64,000 bases of DNA from Pyrocephalus nanus. Its lineage: Eukaryota > Chordata > Aves > Passeriformes > Tyrannidae. A model generated the notes under the pieces. The model was not told the DNA's origin and did not search any database. It worked only from the letters and a program-made list of their open reading frames with translations. The stretch is from positions 8,268,001 through 8,332,000 of the forward strand of contig CM076266.1 in assembly GCA_038380795.1 (NCBI GenBank). Reading direction: 5' to 3'. The translations under genes were made by a program, and so were the position numbers. Of this stretch, positions 24,478-36,745 are shown piece by piece (the stretch's first letter is position 1; each line of letters begins with the position of its first letter).

Positions 24478-27384
24478 AAAACTCAAATCACATCTATTGA
24501 TTTAAGAATTTGCCATAGTGGGTTGCTGGGGGTTTTTTTATTAACATAAATTAAATTGATAATGTCTCCTTAGTGCTGAGTAGGAAAAAAACATCTTTGT
24601 TTTGAGACCGAGCTCAATCAAACACAAATCCCACTATGAATAGAGGAACGAAGGATTACAGCAGCCATATGTTTATAAATGAGTAATAACCTTTACATCA
24701 GCAGAGTCCTTCACCAGGAACATCACAGATGGCGATATTTACAGTAGTTGTCTCTGAAGGGCTGACACCTAGGGTGGGTGAGCCTCCGTTAGCACAAGCA
24801 ATCTTAAAATGGCATATTTTGACCTTCCAGGCTGGACAATGGAGGAGTTTCATTTTCCAGAGATTTTTTTGCCTCCCTTCTGTCATCAGTTTTGCCACGT
24901 TGCTTAGTGACCTTCCGGCACTTGACCAGTCGGCGATTTTCAGAATGCAGGAAAATGTTCGTGGAGAACAATGCCAACCCAAGTGCCAGCTTTCCTCAAT
25001 ACCCTGCTTTTGTATCTGTACAATCCAAAACCTGTAGGAGTTGGAGAGATATAACGCTGCAGCAAGTAGGACTCTAAATCAGCTATTGAAAATTCATATG
25101 TTTTGATGAGATAGCACATAAAACAGTGACTGGCATCAGGCCACGGTATGATTGCAAATGTTCATATTTGTTGGCAAAAATGAGTCTTCTATGACCTCCC
25201 AAGGTCACCTCTCCAGATTTCTCTCCCTGACTCATCAGTGGCAGTTTTGTCAGTGTGTGCATGCACACAACTATGAGCTCTTCTCTTTCTCCTCTCCTGG
25301 CTGAGTGCCACTTCTGAGCAATAAAGTTTCCGTAATTGCTTCTGAATATTGCTCGTGACACTTGCCCCACTCCGGCTCCTGCTGCTTGCAGAGAGATGGC
25401 AAGAGAGTGAGCAAAAGCTCTCACCCACATGCAACATCAGAAAGTCAGCTGGCTGCTGGAATGCCACCCAGTCTACAAAAATGCCGTGAATTCAGGCGTT
25501 CTGAGATCGAGATGTTCTGTCTCAGGAGGGGCAGTGTCTTCTGAAGAGGGAAGGGGATTTAGATGCCTGAGGCACACCAAGATGCCTGGCTTTCTGGCAG
25601 ATGCATGAGGTGCCTGGTCTTGTTTGAACAGTCAAGGTCTGCCATGGTACAGTCTCAGAGTCCATCAGGGCTGTCTGTGTTTTCAGTGGACAGGGCAGAG
25701 GGGCATTTCTGAAGAGGACACCTCAACTCCCAAGCCTGCACTTTTGTTGCCTTCATAGACAGGTGAATCTTCCCATTCAGTCCTTGGACTGTCACTTGGC
25801 AGTGCTGGTTAGCTAGTGAGGATGTGGTGGTTCAGGTGTACTGAATGCAAATGACAGGGTGGTTCCCAAATCCTGAGTCACTCTGTGGAGGAAAACCCTG
25901 CCAGGACACCGACCACTCTCTGTATTGGTTTCCCTTGCTGCTGCACTGGAGCATCCAGCTGGAACCATCCATCTCACTATTGGAACTGAGCTCTCAGGAA
26001 TCAAATCCTGGCTCTACCCTTTTCCTTAATCACCGCAGCAGTTTAGCCCAGGGTCTTCTCTGTTTTAAGTCTATTTTTAAGTTCATTGGATCCTATTTAC
26101 ACCTTCCCTTGTCAGTGAGACATCATTTACCTCCCCTTCACTGTAGTGAAGGGTTCAGAAAAAGGATCTTATAACTCAAGCTCTCCATTTTCATAGTCGT
26201 TTCATCTACATATAATCCAGCTCTGAGTTCCTTACTCTCCTCTATGCCTCAAGGTAAAACACTGGCCCTTCCAGTAAAATCAGTTAAATAGAAACACCAT
26301 AACTGCCACAGGTCCCCTGATGGTACCTTTGACTCCTCTGCAGGGTTTCGGATTTAATGACTTGGAATGGGAAGCAGATACTAATGGTTTGCACATCTGT
26401 TACACTACAGCTGGACAGTGTGTTCCTGCGTTAGAGCCTTGTTTTCATGTACTGAAAGTAGATGGACAAAAATAAAGGGTCATTAAATATTGAAAAGAAA
26501 GGTATCTCTTAGTTAGAATACTTATGTCTCTTCTAAAATCAAAGTTTATAAGAAAAAAAATCTCATGTCTTCCTTCTGATATGAAATTATTCTCTTTAGC
26601 GATGGAATGTGTCTATGTTTGTTTATGTTGTCTCTATTTTGACTTCTGCTGCTCATCAAACTATTCCTCTTTGTTGACTTTTCTTCTCTCCTTTCTCCCT
26701 GCCCTTTTTGCTTAAAAAAACCCAAGAAAACAGCCAAGGTTACCTTGATTCCTCATGTATTGGAGGAAGTAAGGAGACACCCACAGAAGACAAAGACAAC
26801 TGTTAAAGAAACTTCCTTTACAATTTTACCAGTTACCTCAGAGATCTTATATGACCTTCCTTCATCTTGTGGTAATGTAAAATAATCGGGAGGACTCAGT
26901 CATTTCACTGGCAGGAAATTCAAATGTGCTGCTCTTTCCAGCTATTCCCATTGCTCCAATAAAAAATGTTGCCTATCTGTTAAAACCTTGCAGGTCTAGA
27001 ATGTACCAAGCAACAAAACATTTCAAAAAACATCTAAATCACTGAACAGCAGAAGAGTGCCTCACTTTCCGTGCTCCTCTGATGAAAAGTGAAATCACTG
27101 GGTTTTGCTTTGTATTTTGAGACCTTGTAGCATTATCTTCTTTGAACCTTCGGCACTCTTTGTTTTTTGCCATTGAAGTGACACTTCAGGGACAGCTGTC
27201 CTCACTGAAGTTCTCATTTTCCTAATACTACATCACTCTGTGCACAAAGAGCACCCAAATGTATTCGAGAAAGTGGCCTTCCTTACACAGAGTACAAACA
27301 GGAAAGAATGAAAATTAAGTCAGATCCTTGAGAACCTGCAGTGGAGTAAACAAACACAACAAAAATATTACCGTGACAATCAAG

Positions 27385-27445
27385 GAACGCTGCCTGAACT
27401 CAGTGGGAGTTATCCACATCCATCTGAGCACAGGCTTTGACTCGC
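27385..27445. repeat. Possible old amniote repeat relic
   Basis: 'ctgaactcagtgggagttat', 'ccatctgagcacaggctttg'. The AACTCAATGGGAGTT..CTGAGTAAGG layout recalls the old amniote repeat seen elsewhere in this window. Short and decayed, so the call is weak. Confidence 0.3.
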
Positions 27446-30400
27446 CGTAGCAGTAAACTTTAGACGTGAGTCTGACCTGGAAAGTTCAAGGGTTTTCTGA
27501 TTTAAAGTTCTGGTTTGATCTCATCTGCACTCACAACAGCAGGACAACAACTCCTGTTTTTTCTTCTTTGTTAAAAAGGTCATAACTTGCCTTGGTTTTC
27601 AAAAGCTTGTTCTTGGAAGAAAACAAGTAGATAGAAATAGGAGAAAAGAGAACTGCATATAACAGAAAAAATTTGTTTTATCTGAGAGAAAATGATGTTT
27701 TATCACAATAGCTGGTTTTACTGCACAGACTTTGTTTTTTCCTTCTCTTTGTGCAGCAGACAGAAGATGGAATGGGGCTGACTGTGAACATGAATATAAA
27801 GGTATGCACAGATGTAGGACTTTGTGAACTGCATGGGGTAGAAGTCTTGATTAGTGTTGCTGAGTAACAGATTAATTCCTTTAGCACTTTCCCGTAAACA
27901 TGTCTGACTGTTTATGCAGGCAGGGGCTTTAAAGTGAGTGCATAACTTGAATTCTGCCTCTCTCGTCCATGTGAGCTGACATCATCTGTTTCTTCAGCCC
28001 ATTTCTGACTTTTCTACTGTACCTACCCTTTCCCTCAGCAGGGATCTGTGCTCCAGAGTGCCTTGCAGGACCAGTTTGCCAAGGCTGTGTGATCACAGCA
28101 GAGCTTTGCCTGTGTTTGCTTCCACCCAGTGATCCAGGGGCACAGCAGGAGTGGATGGTTCTGTGCAGTTGGATGCTGAGCAGCCACTCTGGGGTTCAGT
28201 ACTGAAAGGGTTAGGGCTGCCAACAAGAATCCTCCCATCGATTTTTCACTAGGAGCAAGTTCAGGCCCTTCTTCAGTAAGTTACTGACACAAGTATCAGT
28301 GTTGGTAATAGTGGCCCTGCAGCAGATGGAGCGCTTCAATTATCTTGGGCCCGTGATGAATGAGTGCTATTGACAGCTGCTGCAAAATCCATAGCAGACT
28401 GAGGATGCACAGACAATTATGATATCGCTGGTAAACATATGGCAGGACTGGATCTCCTAAAAAACCTACAAACTCAGGCTCTGCTGGCCCTGGGTTTGGT
28501 CCAGAGCCAAGTTCTAGGTTGGACTTTGCACACACCACTGCAAAATCCCATAAGGGTGACAAACCAGTGTCTTAGGATCTTGGCATTTTGAGCTCCTTTT
28601 GCCTTTGTTGACTATTGACTCTGGGTTTTACTGGTGCTCATTTGGTGTGATAAAAAGGAAATTTATCATTCTGCTAAAATGTACATTTGTGTTCCTTTTA
28701 CCCTTTTTGAATTCATCTCAATACATACCTATAGAATACTCTGAGCAGGTCAGTCAGAAGGAGAATGTATTCCTTTACTGGCTAAGCCAAGCAGCCAGTA
28801 ATACCTATTATTTTAGCCAGTTGCCTGCAGTTTGCATACCAGCCAGTGAAGCAGGAGAGCAGGGTTGGTTTTACCAGCTTTTCTCTTGCTGCTTCCAATC
28901 TCTCCTTTACTACAAAAACATGGTGGATTTGGGAGTACTCTGTAGCCTCTTGCAACCATTTCCCGTTTGCTCCATCTGTGGCTGCTTAGTATTTCTGAAA
29001 AGGGTGATGAGATGGCTGCACACCCACCTTCGACTCCATGCTCCATTTGAGCACAATTGTGACTGTACCACCAGGGTCTGGAGGGTCTGGGACCCCCAAA
29101 CCTTCCCCAGGTAAAACTCCAGTGGTTCATGGAGTTTTGCCTTGTTGTCCTTTCCAAACTTCAAGATAGTGCCTTGCAGACCTGATGAGCTTTTATTTCA
29201 CTCAATCTAGAAAACATGTATAAAATGGGAATCTGGTTATCCATCTCTTTCTTCAGTTCCTTTGTCATATAGTTGCTCTCCTTCTTTGGCACTGTCAACT
29301 GTATTATGTGATTAACAAACAGATGCAGGATAAGCTGCAAAAATTGCAATAAATGCCCCATCAGCTCAGGGAATTAAAAAAAAACTCCAAACCCAAAACC
29401 CCAGGTTTGATAACTGGTTTAACTCTATTTGCTGAATTAACATTTTGAACTGATCTTCCTGCAATGGGCCATATTCAGAACTCAGCAAAATTTGCCCTTC
29501 ACATATGTTTTGCTTCTCTAATCACTTCACATCTCAGTCTCTGCCTTGAAAATGCACTGATTTTCATTCTTGCTGTATTGTCCGTAACACTTAATTATCT
29601 CATTGTCAGCTGGCAAAGTTATGAGATCAAAGGCTTGAGCAGGCAACCACTACTCTAAAATATTAGAAAAATAGCCTGAGTGATCTTATCCAATTCTCTA
29701 TTGTTCAATAATTTGGGAGGCATTTTTGGATCCTATTATCTATGTTGTCATTTCATTCTTTTTAATGCCAACTTGTTTCTTAAACATTATAAATTATGAT
29801 ACCAGGTGCAAGCATTTCTCAGCACAGACCACTCTCTGAAACACATCTTTAATCGCATCAGATTATGTTTTTATTTTGTTTTTAATAAATAAAAATATGT
29901 GAACACACCTACACAGACAAGGGATGTATGAGCTTGTTTGCTTCCTTTGAAACCTACTTACATGAAGAGAGTTCAAAAGCTTGACTCAGACATCATGCTC
30001 TGCTTGGGGGAGGGTGAATAAAGAGGTGATGAGGGGTCAAAGAGGGAAAAAAAATACAACCAAAATGGCTCTGTAGATGACCACAGTAGATGTGAGGGTG
30101 TGTATTTGCACTGGACTCATCAGAGATACCCTCCTTTGTCCGAACTGAGCACTTGATGTTTAAATACTGGTACCTTATCTTGGCTACTAACATGTGGCAT
30201 CTCCTTCCCCTTTGTTCATGGCACAAGTCTTTCCTTTGGTTGGAAACAGGAAAGGGATTACTGACAGGTGAGCACTAGGTTTAAAGACCAGAGAAAAAGG
30301 CTTGTGAATTCAAGCAGTATTTGATAGAAGTGTCTTGCCAGTTCCGACCATCAGACCTGTCACCACAAAGCCCAAGCAACAAGACCTTTCCCTTTGCCCA

Positions 30401-33149
30401 CAAAATCAGAAAAGCCTTTTTAGCATGCAATTGGTCATGTTTTTTCTCCTCTCTGTGTGAGGCTTGTCCTCTCTAGCCCCTTCCAAATAACAGAGGTGTG
30501 GGGAGAGCCTGTTATAAAGTATTTTACAGACTTCTTTTTTTTCCGAAGAAAAAAAAAAGGGCTCTGGGGGGAAGAAAAAAAGGAATAGCCTACTTTTTAG
30601 GTTGAATCCTGTCACAGTAAAAACTGAGGAAGAGAATAGACTATACAGTGTTTTCAAAATGCAATAGGTGTATCTTCAAATAAAACAAAACATTAAAACT
30701 CCAATTTAAATCCCTCTGCCAAAGCAATATAAACATATAAAGCATTTGCTAAAACCAACTCAGGAGGAGACAGAAGAACTGGGGACAAAAGAGGGAAAAA
30801 ATGTGTCCAGAAGACCATGGTACTGCTTCCCTGCAAGGCAATGCCTGCCTCCTATTGGCATTATGCATCATTTCCGTGGTGGCACATCAGCTCATCTTCC
30901 TCTTAGGAAGTGTGTAGGGGTTTAGCATAAATGATTGTTTGAGATTTGAGGTTGTTTGAGATTGTTTAGGGTTTGAGATCCTCACCAAAGTCATATTAGT
31001 AAAAACACCAATCTGATGTAAAAATATGTTCTGTTCCATCTGGGGTCAGATTGCATTTGTTATCATTTAAATTTAAAATGAGGCTAGAGAAGATATAAAC
31101 CCCAGATATTCTAGGAACTGACACAGCCCCAGGTCTGACTTTGAACAATTTATCGCAGAGACTAGAGTTGTCAAGGGATCAGTCATAGCCTGTAGCTGAA
31201 AGTCATAGACTGTGCACAGGAGAAATCCAAATATGCAGGAGGAAAAAGGAAAAAAATCTTTTATATTCCACTTCCCTGTAAACATAGGATCCTTGTCCTT
31301 GTAAAAGTTTTTGCGTTTCATCAAACTAACTAGGAAAAACCCACATATTGTCCCCAAGGTAGTAAGCTGGGACCAGGAATGCATTTTTCCTGATTTTTGT
31401 AATTTTTTTGTGGAAGGATGCTGATAGTTAAGATTAACACTGTATCAACACTTGAAATGCATTTTCATGATGAGGGCTGTTTTTGCCACTCACTGGTTTT
31501 AATGGTCTTATCACTTAAATGGTCACAAAGGGGTTTAAGCATAATGTCCCTATTAAGATGTATGAAAGAAGTTCAAACCCCTGCTGGATTTATTTTCCCT
31601 CAGCCTGTCTGGCTATAGATTTGACCAGATCCAAGTGCATTGATTTGCAGAGCACAGATAATCAGGATAACCAGAAATCACAGGCACTTCAGGGCATATT
31701 TTCCCCTTCAAATCCAATAACTTTTAGGAAGACTTTCAAGGTGGGTAACTTAAGGGGAAAACAGACTTGTGAACTTACAAATAAGTTACCTTGTTGCCGA
31801 AGCAGTTAATGAGATGCTTTAAAACCCAGGAACTAAGCAACTGCTTTCAGTTTGGATTGATTGTGACAGGGAGAAAAAGCGCCACACCAAGCCAAGCCGT
31901 GGCCCGTGGAGAGGTGATGTGCACCTTGCTAAGACCCAGCATATGGGGTGATGGTCCTGCAGAGGCCAGCACATCTCCTCAAACCACTACCATGGTCTCC
32001 ACACTGCTGAGGATGCTCCTGAGTTTTTAGCATAAGCAGGGCTCCTCCAAAATACATGGAGTCTGCTGCAGTGTCTTGGTGGCTGTGAGTTCCCAGAATG
32101 ACTTTGCTTTTTAACACCAGGAGACAAAAGGGAGCAGCCTGTATCCACTCCACGAATGATTTTCAGTGTCATAATAATTTGGTTTGGGATATGGCTTTAA
32201 ACCCCTCCAGATGCTCAGAGGGGCTGGAAACAGTTTCTCACCACAACCACAGTGCAAAGGCGACTCATTCCTCAGCCGGTGTGCTCGGCTCAGAGGATCC
32301 CAGCTGGGTGCTGCTGGCTGGCCTTCTCCCCATCCGCATGTCTGGACATGGGTGGAGACTCATTAACTCTGAGCTTCTGTTGGAATTCCTCTGCTGTGCC
32401 AATCTCCTGCTATCTGATCATTTCCAGCAAATTTATGTGGCCAGTCACGTAAAATTACGGCAAACTCTGACAAACTAGGGCAAACCATTTATTAAACTCC
32501 CAGATGAAACAATTGACCGTTTCTACAGTCATTTAAATACAAATGGCTTTTCTTGGATTCTAGTGAAAAACAAGGTAAGCTGCAAGGAATTTATCAGTGA
32601 CATACACAGCTCCACCGACTGGGCTCATGTCTTTCACTAAATGATGTCTTAGAAAGCATTTCTGTGTGGACTTCATTTCTTAATGTGGTTTATGGCCCCA
32701 GAAGCCTTACAAGCCACTCACTGAGTGGAAAGCCCCCCTCTCTACCTGAGAGTACAAGACTGATGCCCATTTACTCTATGTTGACCAGCCTATATGTTAG
32801 AACCGATACCCTCCTTCTATTGCAGTATCTTTTCACCTTACGATTGTCAGATCCTCTCTGATTCATTTCTTCAGCAGTCAGAAATGCTGCAGCCCCTACC
32901 TGGATTCAGTTCCAACTTTATTTCCTTAACTTTATGAATAGCTACCCATTCCCGTAACAGAGGCCACAGAAATCCATCCTCATCCCGGTGTTGTGCTTCT
33001 GATGATGGCCTGTAGCAGGTATTTCGGGGAACAGCAAAAAAGCAGAGCAACTATAGAGTGTAGAAGGATACTTTATTCTGGCACACCCTCCCAGCAGTCT
33101 GTGCCTTAGGGGCACCGTGAGCCAGAGATTGTATCTGCATCTTTGCGTT
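27446..33149. other. Unique noncoding sequence, no gene seen
   Basis: The longest non-repetitive frame of the window is here (28599-29114, plus strand, 171 codons). It has no recognisable domain, and the opposite strand is also open over part of it. Other details: a T8/A10 hairpin-like stretch at 30535-30558 and an imperfect tandem of TTTGAGATTG-type units at 30933-30980. No RNA gene or regulatory element could be named. Confidence 0.45.
30933..30980. repeat. Short imperfect tandem repeat
   Basis: Three to four imperfect units of the type GATTGTTTGAG in a row. The short total length and degeneracy suggest a local slippage product. Confidence 0.6.
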
Positions 33150-33830
33150 TTGTAACGCTCGATGAATTTTTCAGCCAGGAATTTGTCTAATTGCTTTTTG
33201 AGCCCATTTATATGTTTGGCCTCTGCAACATCCTGTGGCAGTGGAGTTCCGCAGTTTAACTATGCATCATGTGAAAAAAATATTATTTTTAATAATAATT
33301 TATTTTTTTTAAAATCCGCATCTTGATAATCTTATGTGATACCCTTCCTTGATACCCCCTTTCTTGAACAGTAATAACTAATTTGGAACACATCATCCAT
33401 TTCTTATATTTAGAATACTTTCTCTTCAAATCTACTATCCCACATTTATCAACTAAATTTCATTAGACTGTTTTTACCAGCTGGTCACTAATTAACACAA
33501 AATCCTTTAGCCATATGTCATAATTATTTTTGCTTTTCACTTTGGTGTTTGTTTTTATTGCCTTTTTTTTTTCTTTTTTTTTTTTTTTTTTTTTTGGTCA
33601 TCTTCCTGCTCCTTTTCCAAGTTGTTTATGAATGTTCTGAAGAGCAGAGGTCGCAGGACAGATCCTATGAAACTCCACTGATAATCCCCACTATGATAAA
33701 ACACGACCATACATTCCTACTTGTTTCCCCATATTTTTTCTAGTTACTTGTTCACCCATGAATTTCTTTACCTGCAAGTTTTCACTTTCCCTAAAGAATG
33801 CCAGTGAAGGACCTTGTAGAAAACATTAGG
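33150..33830 (-). repeat. Old diverged CR1-type LINE, ORF2 region
   Basis: In antisense the block follows the order of an old CR1/L3-like LINE. Words in order: 'ttttgagcccatttatatgt', 'ggcctctgcaacatcctgtg', 'agttccgcagtttaactatg', then 'catttatcaactaaatttca', 'aatcctttag', 'ttccaagttgtttatgaatg', 'gaagagcagaggtcgcagga', 'cagatcctatgaaactccac', 'ttacttgttcacccatgaat' and 'aaggaccttgtagaaaa'. Comparable text is very common in turtles and crocodilians and survives as relics in birds. The encoded part is the reverse transcriptase of ORF2, broken by many indels and by a T-rich insertion at about 33563-33595. It is far more diverged than the other CR1 copies here, so it inserted much earlier. Edges are approximate. 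Confidence 0.75.
33563..33595. repeat. T-rich run inside old LINE
   Basis: 10 T, one C, then 22 T, inside the old CR1-type relic. Likely a later expansion, since the LINE words continue on both sides. Confidence 0.85.
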
Positions 33831-35416
33831 GATCTAAGTGCAATGTGAGAACCATTCTCTGTAACTCATGTTGCAGTTCTCTCATCTTCTTTCTGGTCCC
33901 TTGACAATCCACACTGCAGGTAAATCAGTTTACACTTGTGTCTAATTTGGCCATCCACATGCAAAGTTTGACCTTGGGATGCAAGATGCTGGGGCAAACT
34001 CATGTATTTTTGGCTGAGACACCTCAGACTTACGTACTCCCAAGCTACCACCAATCTTCCCACTTGGACAAGAGCAGGGTGCTGAGCAAGACCTTCAGAG
34101 GTCTAGCAGCGTGGTCTGCATTACTGGGTAGATGGGCTTATCCATTCCACTGAGTTTATGTCTGCTGCAGTGTGACATCATGGACACCCTTCACTTCAGT
34201 TTCTTGAGGGAGAGAGGGTCTGAGAAAAAAGATTAAACTCTCCCAAAGGCACAAACACAGATCCCACACTGTGTCAGTGAACTGTTCTTTATTCAGTGAC
34301 AGCTCCACTGGCCAACATGAGCCAGGTTCTCTCGCAGCAAAGGCTGTTGACTACAGATATTCCAACACTGTGTATCTTGTACCATGGTTTATAGGTGACA
34401 GCACCAGTAGGGACAAGGATGGGGGAAAAATGTGTGTAATCTCTGATTCATTATCCCATTTTCAAGGTATTCTTGCTCGATACCATGCCTTTGGGCATAC
34501 CATTCTTTGGGCTATTCTTTTTCCTATTTACTGTATTCATATTGCAGGCTTGGTTAGAATTTCTGGTTTGCTGGCCTAGTAAAGCCTGTTTAGTTCTCAC
34601 TTATGAAACAAATGCATTTTATAAACAAAGTTATGTGCTCTCCTGCATCTCCCAATAGACTCTGGTCCTCTACAGAAAGTGTTCCCAGGTCCAGGCTGTT
34701 TAGTGTCTGGATATACAGAGAAACTTCTCTGAAAAGACGGTTGATCTGAGAAGGGATCTTTGGTAGATATACTGTGTATTCATGATGAAGACAAGACAGT
34801 AAGGGTGAAAGGAGCCTCCTAAAAAGCATATCAGGCAGCAGTGTATTGTCTGCTTCTCCCAGATGGGATGGTGGAAGAGAATATTCAAGTGGGAGTGAGG
34901 TGTGGGTCAGGAGTGGAGGAAAGAGAGCTCTTCAGAGAACAATGGAAGGGAGTACTGCAGACACAATATGGGCCCAAGCATTAGCTTTTCTGAGGTGTGT
35001 AGCAGTAAATTCTCCTTATATGTAAGTGGAAATGGCTTCCTGGGTTTCTCTTGTGTTCCTTTGGGAGTGAGGACTGGCAGTGTCAGGCTGTGTAAAAGTG
35101 GCCTGTGGTACTGGGTTCTTCTGTAGGAACTTCTTCTGGAGAGACTCCAGAAGACATGGCAGATTCAGCTGGCTGCAGTAATGCAGACGGTGAATCAAAA
35201 GCCATATTTTACTTCTAGTCTAGAGGCATTCTGGGCTTGTCTAAAATGGTTGAGTGGGCCTTGATTATCTATTCTGGGCTTTATGAGTACAGGGAATGTG
35301 CAGCAAGGCCTCAATCCAGGTGGATGACTTTATGATTCTCATGCCAACACACTCCGGCTATGCACATAACAGACAAAACCTGCATGTTGTATCTCAACAG
35401 AGTTCCCTCATCTTCA

Positions 35417-35434
35417 AATAATAATAATAATAAA
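35417..35434. repeat. (AAT)n microsatellite
   Basis: Six perfect AAT units in AT-rich flanks. Confidence 0.85.
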
Positions 35435-36589
35435 ATTCCTCTAAATTCCTTGTCTTCTTCTGCATGCTACCATTATTATGCTTGTCTGGCATGTCTTCAT
35501 TTCCAGGAGCCATAGGCAGATGCACAGCATCTCACAGCAGCACACATCTGGCAGACTCAGTACCTACCGATCCTTCAAGCCTGACCTGTTTCTGCACACA
35601 GTTCTTGGCAACAGCTGTCTTGATTTTTGATCCCTGAGGCCTTCTTAGGGATGTTGACTACGCTGAAAGACTAAGGACAGAATTTTAGAAGTAGACCAAA
35701 AATCAGGAATGTTCTCTTTTTTTCCCCCCAAGGTTTCCTCTTATAACTCAGGTTATGAAGTTTGCTGGGACCCAGTAGTCTTTCCAGCTGTGAAAAGAAT
35801 TAGTCTTGCATGCTACTCATTTTCCCAGGTTGCAAACACGATTCTCCTTTGACACTAATAATGAAAATTGTTCTGCTACATTTCTGCATCTCATCCTGAT
35901 TTTTCCACCCAAATAGAACTGTCCCTTTCTTCTGCAGGCATGGCCATTTTTGTCTTCCCTTTGACCACATAGTAAGAAACTGCTTCATTACTGCAAATTA
36001 ACTGATTTTTCTTCTTTAAGAAAAAGCTAGAAACTCTTTGACAATTTTTGTGTCTCTCAAGTTTCAATAAGCTAGATATGTATTTAAAATTAACTTTTAT
36101 TATTTTAATTGGATTGGAATAAATGCCACAAGAAAAATAAAGTAATAACAACCTAAAAAAAGAACCCTATTGGTGTGGTGAGTGAGTCCTTATCTCCAAA
36201 GCACATCCAAAGCACTATTTCATACCCAGCCACTGGTTTAAATTCCAGGTGCAAAGCATGGGTAATCAAAAAGTTTTTCTTAACTCACCAGAACATCACA
36301 TTCCAGACCTTAACTGTATGGTGACTGTGGTGTCACAACAGCTCTTCAACTTTTGGGCAGCACAGTGGAATGTATCAGAAGCTACAAATTAGCCAGAAGC
36401 TGAAACCTTCTCTTCACTGCATGATGTGCCTGTCCAGCAGTGTCATTATTCTTGATTTTCTTATCATTTCCCTGCTTTGCGTTGGTCACTAGCACAGTGA
36501 ATCCATTCTGCTGAATTTTCAGAGGCCAGTATATTTATACTATACCTAGAAGTGACAGGCTTGGGTATTCATTACAGGGGAGTTTTTCA

Positions 36590-36745
36590 TGATTCAGCAT
36601 TTAACCTTTGACACTGTGACGTTATTTCACCCTTGTTTTTCTCCTGCGCCAAAGGGCTTTATCAAAGACAAGCAACCATTTTTAACAGCTATTCAATAAC
36701 AAAGATCCTGCATTCTGTTCGTGTGCATGAGCTCAGAGTAGGGAC
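36590..36745. promoter_or_regulatory. Candidate conserved noncoding block
   Basis: Carries a CRE-like TGACGTTA at 36617-36624, a TCF/LEF-like ATCAAAG at 36661-36667 and a SOX-like TAACAAAG at 36697-36704, with CpG words (CTGCGCC, GTTCGTG) in a CpG-poor setting. No frame or repeat signature. Function is inference only. Confidence 0.22.

Larger units (their letters stand above)
23210..27384. other. Noncoding sequence, no gene seen
   Basis: Holds simple repeats (14 C at 23756-23769; 18 T at 24460-24477) and a candidate regulatory block at 23340-23485. A second CpG-bearing patch lies near 24890-24945. Frames around 24698-25550 and 25813-26174 overlap on both strands and match nothing known. Confidence 0.45.

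Noticed and set aside
28599..29114. 171-codon plus-strand frame
   Set aside because: It shows no recognisable domain or clear exon boundaries, and the opposite strand is also open over 28813-29164. The length is possible by chance in 64 kb searched in six frames.
30535..30558. T8/A10 hairpin as a terminator or small RNA
   Set aside because: Only a 9-bp stem made mostly of A-T pairs with a four-base loop. Expected by chance in A/T-rich homopolymer-rich DNA.
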